This document shows, piece by piece, positions 1-6,474 of a stretch of 11,661 nt of DNA; position 1 is the first letter of the stretch; every line of letters starts with the position of its first letter. The stretch is taken from the NCBI GenBank assembly GCA_045595745.1, contig JAZOBB010000088.1, positions 1 to 11,661 of the forward strand. The letters are read 5' to 3'. Source of the stretch: RGIG1666 sp045595745. GTDB taxonomy: Bacteria; Bacillota; Clostridia; UBA1381; UBA9506. The notes under the pieces were generated by a model that ran no database searches, was not told where the DNA came from, and saw only the letters and a program-made list of their open reading frames with translations. The translations under genes and the position numbers were made by a program.

Positions 1-5
1 CTGAC

Positions 6-35
6 GCATTAATCAACAAGATTAATGCATTTTTT
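6..35 (+). terminator. Intrinsic terminator of an upstream gene outside the window
   Basis: Bases 6-14 (GCATTAATC) and 20-28 (GATTAATGC) form a perfect 9-bp stem around a 5-nt loop, followed by A and six T (30-35). The T-run lies only on the plus-strand side, so it should end a plus-strand transcript entering from the left edge. The stem is AT-rich (three G/C pairs), so strength is moderate. Confidence 0.6.
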
Positions 36-174
36 GCTGCAAACTAATAATGTCAAAGCGGATGTGACATAAAAATGTCAGGCCCGTTCTATTTTTAATA
101 TTATATTTTTTTCTAAAAACTAATAATGAAAAAGGGTCTCTCACTAAAAAGTCACATTCGCTTTTTATTTTAAA
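36..174. repeat. Non-coding stretch with two diverged direct repeats and nested inverted repeats
   Basis: No open frame with a ribosome binding site is visible here. AAACTAATAATG occurs exactly at 41-52 and 117-128, and similarity continues with mismatches for about 25 more bases (roughly 44-79 versus 120-154), so this looks like an old duplication with a 76-bp period. Separately, 55-68 (AAAGCGGATGTGAC) is the reverse complement of 151-164 except for one position that would be a G-U pair in plus-strand RNA. A short perfect hairpin TGACAT-AAAA-ATGTCA (65-80) overlaps the left arm of that long-range pair, and ATGTCA also occurs at 50-55, so alternative foldings compete. Function is unknown; it could be the 3' region of the minus-strand regulator gene or a degraded element. 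Confidence 0.5.
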
Positions 175-399
175 TTAACTATTATTTTTAGACGGATACG
201 GTTTTTGCTCATCTGTTAAATCAAGTAAAAAATCAACACTAGTGCCATAGAACTTAGCTAAAATTATCAAATTATCACTTGTCGGAACAAGCTCGCCGCT
301 CTCATATTTTGAAATCACACTTTGACTTATTCCGGTTTCCATTTGCACTTTTAGTTGCGTATAATCATTTATTACTCTAATCAGTTTCAAATTTTTCAT
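175..399 (-). CDS. Small XRE-family helix-turn-helix transcriptional regulator
   Basis: A 74-residue protein consisting almost only of a Cro/CI-type DNA-binding domain. Residues 14-34 form the helix-turn-helix, with recognition helix around SQSVISKYESG, followed by the usual XRE helices with LAKFYGTSVDFLLDLTD near 48-63. The short tail (64-74) is polar and there is no sensor or peptidase domain, so it probably acts as a small dimeric repressor. A GTG at 403-405 would add two residues, but the AGAGG ribosome binding site (plus bases 407-411) is only one base from that GTG and seven from the ATG at 397-399, so the ATG is the better start. It is divergent from the 517-792 gene, and a perfect palindrome lies in the shared intergenic region. 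Autoregulation and control of the neighbour are likely by family habit but are inference. Confidence 0.88.
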   Translation of the reverse strand: MKNLKLIRVINDYTQLKVQMETGISQSVISKYESGELVPTSDNLIILAKFYGTSVDFLLDLTDEQKPYPSKNNS

Positions 400-406
400 T
401 TTCACA

Positions 407-411
407 CCTCT
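407..411 (-). promoter_or_regulatory. Ribosome binding site that fixes the regulator start
   Basis: On the minus strand AGAGG lies seven bases before ATG (397-399) but one base before the in-frame GTG (403-405). This spacing favours the ATG and a 74-residue product. Confidence 0.75.
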
Positions 412-419
412 TTTATTCT

Positions 420-448
420 ATTATCTCATAAAATATTCTTGACATTAA
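420..448 (-). promoter_or_regulatory. Possible promoter of the XRE regulator gene
   Basis: On the minus strand TTAATG (plus 443-448) and GATAAT (plus 420-425) are separated by 17 bases. The -10 matches 5 of 6 consensus bases, the -35 only 3 of 6. It overlaps the -35 box of the opposite promoter (439-444), so the two promoters could interfere with each other. Confidence 0.3.
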
Positions 449-467
449 TAAAATTCTGGAATATAAT
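439..467 (+). promoter_or_regulatory. Consensus sigma-A promoter of the DUF6809-like gene
   Basis: TTGACA (439-444) and TATAAT (462-467) are separated by exactly 17 bases, a full consensus match at both boxes. Transcription should start near 474, giving a leader of about 40 nt to the ATG at 517. The -10 box and predicted start site lie in a perfect palindrome (463-487), so this strong promoter is probably kept off by a bound repressor. Confidence 0.85.
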
Positions 468-487
468 ATTCACACAGTGAATATTAT
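463..487. promoter_or_regulatory. Perfect palindromic operator candidate over the -10 box and start site
   Basis: Left arm ATAATATTCAC (463-473) and right arm GTGAATATTAT (477-487) are exact reverse complements around the 3-base centre ACA. It covers most of the -10 box and the expected start point of the plus-strand promoter, the typical place for a repressor to exclude RNA polymerase. The divergently encoded XRE protein is the obvious candidate ligand; that pairing is inferred. A dyad of this length with so short a loop and an AT-rich composition is more likely a DNA-level site than an RNA terminator, as no T-run follows. Confidence 0.75.
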
Positions 488-516
488 GGCTTATATGTAG
501 AATTGGGAGGTTTCTT

Positions 517-792
517 ATGGACACACTTTTAGGCGAATTGTATTTTAAGTTTGGAAAAAGAGACCCTAAAAAACATGATGCTATTAATGCCGAAATAATA
601 GAAAGGTGTGAAAACGAACTAAAAATTACGCTTAACGCAAAACAGTTATCTCTGCTTATAGACCTGATAGATGCGTATGATGAATTACAATTAAATATGT
701 CAATAAAAAACTTTAAATGCGGAGCTTTGTTAGGAGCAAAATTATATAAAGAACTAAAAGCGGAAACATACAATTTAGAATCTAACAATTAA
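517..792 (+). CDS. Small DUF6809-like protein of unknown function
   Basis: A 91-residue, charged, soluble, mainly helical protein with no signal peptide or membrane segment. The pattern resembles the Firmicutes DUF6809 family: an N-terminal LxxLYF..G.R-P element (residues 4-17), a middle helical stretch with L..KQLSLLIDL, and a C-terminal F.CGALLGAKLYKEL element (about 66-80) that corresponds to the family's F..GFRLG..L..E. The family call is from memory of the pattern, not from a search, and no activity is known. The start is supported by GGGAGG (505-510), six bases before the ATG. It is transcribed from a consensus promoter covered by a palindrome, divergent from an XRE regulator, and ends inside the terminator at 791-828. 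Proteins of this type are frequent around phage-like or accessory loci, so this could be a remnant of such a region. Confidence 0.75.
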   Translation: MDTLLGELYFKFGKRDPKKHDAINAEIIERCENELKITLNAKQLSLLIDLIDAYDELQLNMSIKNFKCGALLGAKLYKELKAETYNLESNN

Positions 793-828
793 AACAGGTG
801 TTGTAAAAATCCTTACAACACCTGTTTT
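791..828. terminator. Bidirectional intrinsic terminator between convergent genes
   Basis: Arms 791-806 and 813-828 are perfect 16-base reverse complements (core ACAGGTGTTGTAA / TTACAACACCTGT) with a 6-nt loop, flanked by AAAA on the left and TTTT on the right, so it can act in both directions. It serves the 517-792 gene, whose TAA stop (790-792) overlaps the left arm, and the rubrerythrin gene reading the other way, which stops at 843. Confidence 0.9.
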
Positions 829-842
829 ATAAGCATATAATT

Positions 843-1376
843 TTAATAATTCTCTGACTTTATTTCAAAATACGCCTGCGGATGTGCACAAACCGCACAT
901 ACTATCGGTGCAGATGTTCCGATATGAATATGACCGCAGTTTCTGCAAATCCATATTCTTTCCTCCGGTTTTTTAAACACTTCACCGTTTTCAATATTTG
1001 AAAGCAGCGCTTTAAATCTCTCTTCGTGTTCTTTTTCAATATTTGCTACCAGTTCAAAAAGCTTTGCTATGCTGTCTAAACCCTCTTCTTTTGCAGTTTT
1101 TGCAAATTCAGGATACATTTCTGTCCATTCGCTGTTTTCTCCACCTGCTGCAGCTTTTAAATTTTCTTTTGTATTGTTAATGCCTCCTAATAACTTAAAC
1201 CAGATTTTTGCGTGCGCTTTTTCGTTGTCAGCCGTCATTTCAAAAAAATCAGCAATCTGTTCATACCCTTCGTTTCTGGCAGCCGATGCAAAATAAGTAT
1301 ATTTGTTTCTCGCCTGCGATTCACCTGCAAATGCGGTAAGCAAATTTTGCGCCGTTTTTGTTCCTTCAAGATTCAT
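843..1376 (-). CDS. rbr: Rubrerythrin (diiron peroxidase with C-terminal rubredoxin-like domain)
   Basis: A 177-residue cytoplasmic rubrerythrin, which in anaerobes reduces hydrogen peroxide to water with electrons from NADH through rubredoxin-type carriers. The N-terminal ferritin-like four-helix domain carries the diiron ligands: E19 in GESQARN, E52 and H55 in NEKAH, E97/E98, and E114 and H117 in IEKEH. The C-terminal Fe(SCys)4 domain has C144/C147 (CRNCGH) and C160/C163 (CAVCAHP). The usual proline and glycine of CPxCGH are alanines here, a mild departure that keeps all four cysteines. Length is normal for the family. The start is preceded by AAGGAGG at good spacing. It lies after the phosphohexomutase terminator and probably has its own promoter in 1377-1444, but I found no convincing -35/-10 pair and no clear PerR-type box. 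Confidence 0.97.
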   Translation of the reverse strand: MNLEGTKTAQNLLTAFAGESQARNKYTYFASAARNEGYEQIADFFEMTADNEKAHAKIWFKLLGGINNTKENLKAAAGGENSEWTEMYPEFAKTAKEEGLDSIAKLFELVANIEKEHEERFKALLSNIENGEVFKKPEERIWICRNCGHIHIGTSAPIVCAVCAHPQAYFEIKSENY

Positions 1377-1444
1377 TTTTGTGCCTCCTTGTATATTTTA
1401 GTTGTTATGGATATTTTAACCAAAACAAAGCTAATCTATACAAG

Positions 1445-1471
1445 AAGACCGCAACAAAATGTTACGGTCTT
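1445..1471 (-). terminator. Hairpin terminator of the phosphohexomutase gene
   Basis: Arms 1445-1455 and 1461-1471 form an 11-bp stem with a 5-nt loop. The one non-Watson-Crick position is a G-U wobble in minus-strand RNA but a C-A mismatch in plus-strand RNA, which supports a role for minus-strand transcripts. The following tract (CTTGTATAG on the minus strand) is only partly T-rich, so termination may be incomplete and some read-through into rubrerythrin is possible. Confidence 0.65.
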
Positions 1472-1484
1472 AAAAATACTTTAT

Positions 1485-3221
1485 TTATTTTAAAATTTCT
1501 TTTTTAACTATTTCGTGCATTGCATCAATTTTGGCTTCGCCGTCATCTAATGATTTCGCAGGCACAGAATAGTAAAACTTAATTTTCGGCTCTGTTCCTG
1601 ACGGACGCATAATAAAGAATCCGCCGCCTAAAAGCTCAAAATAAAGCACGTTTGTGCTAACCATATCTATTGGCTCTTGTGTGCCGTTTTCAAAATCATA
1701 TCTTTTTTGTTCTGAATAGTTGCGAAGTGCTACAAATTTAACATCGCCCAACGCTTTTGGTGGATTTTGAGCCGTATCTTTCATAAGCTGCGCCATTTTT
1801 TCCATACCGTCTGCGCCCTCCATGGTAACAGATACAGTACGTTCAACAAAGCAACCGAATTTTTCGTACAGCTTAAGCAATGCTTCTCTTAAACCTATAC
1901 CGCGGAGCTTGTATACCGCCGCCATTTCGCAGGCTAAAAGCGCTGCGGCAACTGCATCCTTATCGCGTGCATATGTGCCCGGTAAATATCCGTAGCTTTC
2001 TTCAAAACCTAACAGATACTCTCCTTCATTCTTGCCCTCTTTTGATTTTATTACCTCGGCAATGTTTTTAAATCCGGTAAACACATCATATACCTTTACT
2101 CCAAACTCTGCCGCTATATTTTTTACCAAATCTGTTGTAACAATCGTTTTTACTATATAGTCGCCCTCTTTTACCTCGCCTCTGGTTGATTTTTCAGTTA
2201 AAACATACTCGGTTAAAAGCTCCCCGGTCTGATTTCCGGTTAAAACGTCATAATCACCGCTATCGTTTTTAGCTAAAACACCAATTCTGTCAGAATCGGG
2301 GTCTGTTCCTATAATAATATCTGCACCGATTTCTTTTGCAAGCTTAATCGCCAGTGCAAAGCCCTCTTTATCTTCTGGGTTAGGAGATTTAACAGTTGAA
2401 AAATTCGGGTCAGCTACAACCTGTTCTTCTACAGGATATAATTTTGTAAATCCCGCCATTTTTAAAATCTCGCAAACAGCCTTAAAGCCTGTGCCGTGGA
2501 ATGGTGTGTATACAATTTTAAAATCATCTGCCGCTTTTTTAATAAGCTCAGGATTAATGCTGCATTTAATTACCTCAGATAGGAAAGCATCAACAATATT
2601 TTTGCCGACCATTTCAATTAAGCCGCTCTTTTTACCCTCTTCTTCAGATACACTTTTGGCACCCGAGAAGATATCCATTTTTTCTATATATCCCATTACG
2701 TGAGCCGACGGCGCAACACCTAACTGTGCTCCGTCCTCACCATAAACCTTATATCCGTTATACTTTGCCGGATTGTGACTAGCTGTAATCATAACACCTG
2801 CAAAGGTATTTAAATGTCTTACTGCAAACGAAAGCACAGGTGTAGGATTCATCTCATCGAAAACATATGCCTTAATGCCGTTTGCCGCAAAAACCTTCGC
2901 ACTTTCCATAGCAAACTCTGCTGAAAAATGACGGCAGTCATAAGCAATAACTACACCACGCTTTGCAGCCTCAGCACCTTCGCTGTTTATATAGTTTGCA
3001 ATACCCTGAGCAGTTCTTCTTACCGTGTAGTTATTCATACGGTTGCATCCCGCGCCCAAAACACCACGAAGTCCTGCTGTACCGAAGTCTAAATCACGGT
3101 AAAAACGGTCCTCTATCTCTTCTTCATCTTTAGCTATTGCCCTAAGCTCATCTTTTGTTGTCTCATCTACCAAATCACTTAAAAGCCAGCTTTCGTATTC
3201 TTTTTTAAAATCCTTTGCCAT
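1485..3221 (-). CDS. pgcA: Phospho-sugar mutase (alpha-phosphoglucomutase / phosphomannomutase family)
   Basis: A 578-residue alpha-D-phosphohexomutase that interconverts hexose 1- and 6-phosphates (glucose, possibly mannose), feeding UDP-glucose and envelope polysaccharide synthesis. All four functional motifs are present in order: the phosphoserine loop TASHNP (146-151, active serine S148), the Mg2+ loop DPDSDR (307-312), the sugar-specificity loop GFEESYGY (405-412) and the phosphate-binding loop RPSGTEP (539-545). The length matches Bacillus PgcA-type enzymes (about 580 aa) rather than the shorter GlmM (about 450 aa) and the motifs fit that subgroup; glucose versus mannose preference cannot be read from sequence alone. 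The start has GAGGAG about seven bases upstream. It begins 17 nt after the stop of the class A PBP and probably shares its mRNA. The frame is intact. Confidence 0.95.
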   Translation of the reverse strand: MAKDFKKEYESWLLSDLVDETTKDELRAIAKDEEEIEDRFYRDLDFGTAGLRGVLGAGCNRMNNYTVRRTAQGIANYINSEGAEAAKRGVVIAYDCRHFSAEFAMESAKVFAANGIKAYVFDEMNPTPVLSFAVRHLNTFAGVMITASHNPAKYNGYKVYGEDGAQLGVAPSAHVMGYIEKMDIFSGAKSVSEEEGKKSGLIEMVGKNIVDAFLSEVIKCSINPELIKKAADDFKIVYTPFHGTGFKAVCEILKMAGFTKLYPVEEQVVADPNFSTVKSPNPEDKEGFALAIKLAKEIGADIIIGTDPDSDRIGVLAKNDSGDYDVLTGNQTGELLTEYVLTEKSTRGEVKEGDYIVKTIVTTDLVKNIAAEFGVKVYDVFTGFKNIAEVIKSKEGKNEGEYLLGFEESYGYLPGTYARDKDAVAAALLACEMAAVYKLRGIGLREALLKLYEKFGCFVERTVSVTMEGADGMEKMAQLMKDTAQNPPKALGDVKFVALRNYSEQKRYDFENGTQEPIDMVSTNVLYFELLGGGFFIMRPSGTEPKIKFYYSVPAKSLDDGEAKIDAMHEIVKKEILK

Positions 3222-3238
3222 ATATTATCTCCTCTCTG

Positions 3239-5650
3239 TTATTCGGCGGATTCTCCTGTCCACCAGACCATACCGTCTTCACCTACGGCAGTTGTTCCAC
3301 CACTTGTTTCATTATCATTAGACGGAATTTCAGGTTCGGGCTCAGTTTGTACACCGCTATCTGTAATCGGCGTTTCGTCAGTTTGTGTCTCGCCGTTTTG
3401 CTCTCCTTGAATTATTGTGGTTCCCTCAGCGGGAGGGTTATTCGCTCCGCTGCCGGGTTCATTTTCGTTTAAGCCACTCTCTTCGTGCTTAATCTCATCG
3501 TCAATTTCATTTTCAGGTTCTTGCTCATTAATATGCGATGAGCAAAAGCTGACAGGTTGTGTACCAACCTTAAAATATTCTCTTCTCACACTTCCGCTGG
3601 TTTCACATATTCCTGTTGCAATTTTTCCGCTGTGCTGACAGATTGCACGTTCGGTCATATTATTAGGACGTACCAAAGTCTTTATTTCTATATCGGAATG
3701 AATCTGGTCCATAACTTTTTTCCAGATAGACGCACACGGATTTCCTAATCCCGACATCTTTTGAGGAATATCGTAACCAAACCATACCGCCCCCACATAA
3801 TTAGGTGTAAATCCTACAAACCAGCGGTCGATATCGTCTGAGGTTGTACCGGTTTTGCCTGCTGCAAACACACCTTTAGCAAGATTTGCTGCACGACCCG
3901 TACCATTCCACGATGACACGACACCACGCATCATCTGTGCCATTGTATAGGCTGTGGTATCACTCATTGCCTTATGCGTTTCGGGCTTGTTTTGCAGTAT
4001 AACTCTGCCCTTTGCGTCAACAACCTTAGTATAAGTAATTGGCTTTGTATATACACCGCCGTTTACAAAAGGCGCATATGCCGCTGTCATTTCTTCAACC
4101 GAAACACCGTCTGTTAAGCCTCCAAGACCCAAAGACGAGTAAAATTTATCGGAATACACCTTTCCGTCTTTGCGTTTTTCGTTGCTTACAAGCGATGAAA
4201 TTGAAAGATTTTTCGTCATAAAATCAAAGGATTTATCAACCGAAAGCTTATCCAAAATTCGTACCGCAGGAATATTTCTTGACTCCTCTAGTGCCTGACG
4301 CACCGTTATTTTTCCTTTAAACATATAGTCAGCATTACGCGGCTCCCAGTCACCTATTTTAAGACGACTGTCGTCAACTATCGTCGCCGGTGTAACAACT
4401 CCCTCTTCGATAGCAGGAGCATAAACTGACAGCGGTTTTATTGATGATCCCGGCTGACGCAGAGTTTGCGTTGCACGATTTAAAACACGGTTGCCCGTTT
4501 TTTCGCCTCTGCCGCCTACAATTCCGCGAACATAACCGGTATAAGGGTCCATAACAAGCATTGCCGACTGAGGCTTAACCTTGCCTGAGCCGGGGAAATT
4601 GCTGTCTTTTGTGAACACATTTTCCATTGCCTGCTGAACATTTGGGTCCATTGTTGTATAAATTTTGAGTCCGCCTTTAAAAATAGCCTTTGTAGCATCG
4701 CTTTCGGACATTTTCTGACGTGTCATAAGGTCTTGCATCAGGTCAACAACAATCTGGTCAATAAAATATGACTGTATTTTTGTTCCCTCTGTTTTTGCAG
4801 TTCCTTTTTTTAATTTAAGCTCAGCTGATTTTGCTGCATCACATTCTTCTTTGGTTATGTAACCAAGCTCTGCCATCTTTGTTAAAACTGTTTCCTGTTT
4901 CTTTTTATGCTCTTCAAAATTCAAAAGCGGGTCATACTTTGAAGGGTATTGAGTAATTCCTGCAATTGATGCACATTCTTCTAAGTTAAGCTCAGATACA
5001 TCCTTACTGAAATAAATATTTGCAGCCGCCTGAACTCCGTGGCAGCCCTGACCTAAATAGATTGTATTCATATACATTTCAACAATCTGGTCCTTGCTCA
5101 TTTTAGTTTCAAGATTAAGTGCACGGATTATTTCCTGAATTTTTCTTATGGGTGAACGGTCGTTATCGCCCGTTACATTTTTAATAAGCTGTTGCGTTAT
5201 TGTAGAGCCGCCATATGTGTCACTTCCGGTTACCCAGCCCAAAAAAGCACCAAAGGTTCTCTTCCAGTCAACACCGCGATGCTTCTCGAAGCGTTCATCT
5301 TCAATAGCAACAAAAGCATTTCTCAAATTTTCGGGTATGTTTTCTAAATCGACCCATATGCGATTTTGCTCCGAATAAAGTCTGTCCATTTCGACAGGCT
5401 CGCCGGTTTTTTCATCGATGTAATATACTATAGAAGTAAAATCCATATTATATTCATCTGCAATTAGCTCCATGCTGTTATCAATAAAGCCCATCATTGC
5501 TCCGCCGACAACCGCTGTTAAAAGCACAATTATAACTAAAGCTATTAATACAAAGCGGCGAAACGCGTACTTAAATCCGCCCTTTATCTTTTTTGTTTTA
5601 TTGCCCGTGTTGTTTGAGTTGGTTTTTTGCGTATCATTATTACCTCTCAC
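3239..5650 (-). CDS. ponA: Class A penicillin-binding protein (PBP1A family glycosyltransferase-transpeptidase)
   Basis: An 803-residue bifunctional peptidoglycan synthase that polymerises glycan strands from lipid II and cross-links them outside the membrane. A basic cytoplasmic N-terminus (1-32) precedes one membrane anchor (about 33-55). The GT51 domain shows EDERFEKHRG (117-126, catalytic E117), GGSTITQQ (147-154), RKIQE (169-173) and KDQIVEMYMN (186-195). The transpeptidase domain shows SSIK (402-405, nucleophile S402), SRN (457-459) and KTGT (599-602). C671, C682 and C703 lie in a small C-terminal region common in Firmicutes PBP1 proteins. The tail (about 705-803) is rich in E, P, T, G and N, looks disordered, and ends in an unusual VWWTGE. 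The start is GTG (5648-5650) with AAGGAG seven bases upstream. The gene is the likely first cistron of an operon with the phosphohexomutase. Confidence 0.96.
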   Translation of the reverse strand: MRGNNDTQKTNSNNTGNKTKKIKGGFKYAFRRFVLIALVIIVLLTAVVGGAMMGFIDNSMELIADEYNMDFTSIVYYIDEKTGEPVEMDRLYSEQNRIWVDLENIPENLRNAFVAIEDERFEKHRGVDWKRTFGAFLGWVTGSDTYGGSTITQQLIKNVTGDNDRSPIRKIQEIIRALNLETKMSKDQIVEMYMNTIYLGQGCHGVQAAANIYFSKDVSELNLEECASIAGITQYPSKYDPLLNFEEHKKKQETVLTKMAELGYITKEECDAAKSAELKLKKGTAKTEGTKIQSYFIDQIVVDLMQDLMTRQKMSESDATKAIFKGGLKIYTTMDPNVQQAMENVFTKDSNFPGSGKVKPQSAMLVMDPYTGYVRGIVGGRGEKTGNRVLNRATQTLRQPGSSIKPLSVYAPAIEEGVVTPATIVDDSRLKIGDWEPRNADYMFKGKITVRQALEESRNIPAVRILDKLSVDKSFDFMTKNLSISSLVSNEKRKDGKVYSDKFYSSLGLGGLTDGVSVEEMTAAYAPFVNGGVYTKPITYTKVVDAKGRVILQNKPETHKAMSDTTAYTMAQMMRGVVSSWNGTGRAANLAKGVFAAGKTGTTSDDIDRWFVGFTPNYVGAVWFGYDIPQKMSGLGNPCASIWKKVMDQIHSDIEIKTLVRPNNMTERAICQHSGKIATGICETSGSVRREYFKVGTQPVSFCSSHINEQEPENEIDDEIKHEESGLNENEPGSGANNPPAEGTTIIQGEQNGETQTDETPITDSGVQTEPEPEIPSNDNETSGGTTAVGEDGMVWWTGESAE

Positions 5651-5885
5651 CCAATCACTCCTTTTCTGTTGTTTAAGTCAATATAAAATTAAATACAATA
5701 TTCCTATTATACTTTATTTTAACCCATAATCGTTACAAAAGTATTACGAAAAAGTGATTTTATCGTTACATACGCCGTTATCTTAGGTAATTAAGTTTTT
5801 TGTATAATTTTATGTTAAATGGGTAAAAATTATAACATAAACTGCATTTTACATAATCGACAACTAAACAAAAGGACGTGATTTT
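5651..5885. promoter_or_regulatory. Divergent control region between the PBP and the BofC_C-like gene
   Basis: This region must hold two outward promoters. TATAAT-like -10 boxes are visible on the minus strand (plus bases 5706-5711) and plus strand (5803-5808), but neither has a good -35 at 16-18 bases, so both are tentative. ATCGTTACA occurs twice in the same orientation (5729-5737 and 5762-5770), 33 bp apart, about three helical turns. TTTATGTTA (5809-5817) and TAACATAAA (5833-5841) form a 9-bp inverted repeat just after the plus-strand -10 candidate. These could be regulator sites; no factor can be named. Confidence 0.4.
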
Positions 5886-6356
5886 ATGTATAAATCTCCG
5901 TACAGAAAAAAAAGAAGTAAATGGTGGCTTGCATTTATCTTTATTCTATCCGTAGCCTTGGGTATGGGTGTTGGATATGCCGGAGCAAAGCTAATTACTC
6001 TGCCCGATAAAATTGAGGCTCTTCCCAAAGACAGCAAAAATATTTCTGAAAGCTTTTCATCGCCCGAGCCGACACTATCTGCGACATCAGAGCCTTCAAA
6101 AACAGTTACTGCTTTGAGCACACCTTTTGAGGACAATCTTCCTAAAATGCCCCCTAAGGAAGGATTCTTGGTTAAAACCACCGACGGCAAGGTTTGTGTT
6201 TTTAAAATTTACGCAGATGGCACAACTGCATACAGTCAGACCCTTCCGGTTGACCTTAACGATTTGCCCGAAGCCGACCAAAAAAAACTTTCTGAGGGAA
6301 TTTATTTACAAACACGAACAGAACTGGCTGAACTTACTGAAGATTACAGTTCCTGA
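5886..6356 (+). CDS. Membrane-anchored protein with BofC_C-like C-terminal domain
   Basis: A 156-residue protein of unknown role. A short basic N-terminus (YRKKRSK) leads into one membrane helix (about 13-36), then a Ser/Thr/Pro-rich linker (about 47-90) and a small globular domain (93-156). That domain has the pattern EGFLVKTTDGKVCVF...LPVDLNDLPEADQKKLSEGI....ELAELTEDYSS, which resembles the C-terminal domain of BofC and related clostridial proteins (LP..D...L..GI and ending in a L.EDY.S motif). BofC in Bacillus acts outside the inner forespore membrane to restrain signalling to the SpoIVB/pro-sigma-K pathway, but proteins sharing only this domain are not known to do so. By topology the domain faces outside. 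The start has AAAGGA upstream of ATG at about nine bases. It is monocistronic, divergent from the class A PBP and closed by a strong terminator. Family call is by pattern only. Confidence 0.8.
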   Translation: MYKSPYRKKRSKWWLAFIFILSVALGMGVGYAGAKLITLPDKIEALPKDSKNISESFSSPEPTLSATSEPSKTVTALSTPFEDNLPKMPPKEGFLVKTTDGKVCVFKIYADGTTAYSQTLPVDLNDLPEADQKKLSEGIYLQTRTELAELTEDYSS

Positions 6357-6364
6357 AAAACATC

Positions 6365-6410
6365 AAAGGACTTTAGCGAATAAAAATGTTTTTGCTAAAG
6401 TCCTTTTTGT
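6365..6410 (+). terminator. Strong intrinsic terminator after the BofC_C-like gene
   Basis: Arms 6365-6380 and 6391-6406 give a 16-bp stem (core AAAGGACTTTAGC) with one G-U pair and a 10-nt loop, then a T-rich run. It begins nine bases after the stop codon at 6356 and isolates this gene from the decarboxylase operon. Confidence 0.9.
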
Positions 6411-6422
6411 CGTTTTATCTAG

Positions 6423-6465
6423 AAATCTTACCTATAATTTAGTTAAGATTTACTCGTTTTTTTTA
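6423..6465 (+). repeat. Weak AT-rich inverted repeat followed by a T-run
   Basis: AAATCTTA (6423-6430) and TAAGATTT (6444-6451) are an exact 8-bp inverted repeat with a 13-nt loop, followed shortly by eight T. It could be a back-up terminator behind the strong one, but with only one G/C pair per arm it may have no function. Confidence 0.35.
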
Positions 6466-6474
6466 ATAAATCTA

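Noticed and set aside
41..154. Possible CRISPR-like or type III antitoxin-like repeat pair
   Set aside because: There are only two copies, they are diverged, spacing is a single 76 bp, and no cas or toN-type nuclease gene is next to them.
426..788. Minus-strand open frame of 120 codons opposite the DUF6809-like gene
   Set aside because: It is the shadow of the plus-strand gene, has a low-complexity composition, no ribosome binding site of note, and overlaps the promoter and operator.
1..842. Intact mobile element carrying the XRE/DUF6809-like pair
   Set aside because: No integrase, transposase, terminal repeats or attachment site were found, so accessory origin remains only a suspicion.
1377..1444. 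Possible PerR box upstream of rubrerythrin
   Set aside because: The AT-rich sequence has no stretch matching the dyad TTATAAT-N-ATTATAA well enough to claim.
5864..6190. Minus-strand open frame opposite the BofC_C-like gene
   Set aside because: Shadow frame; it would also lie across the start and ribosome binding site of the supported gene without one of its own.
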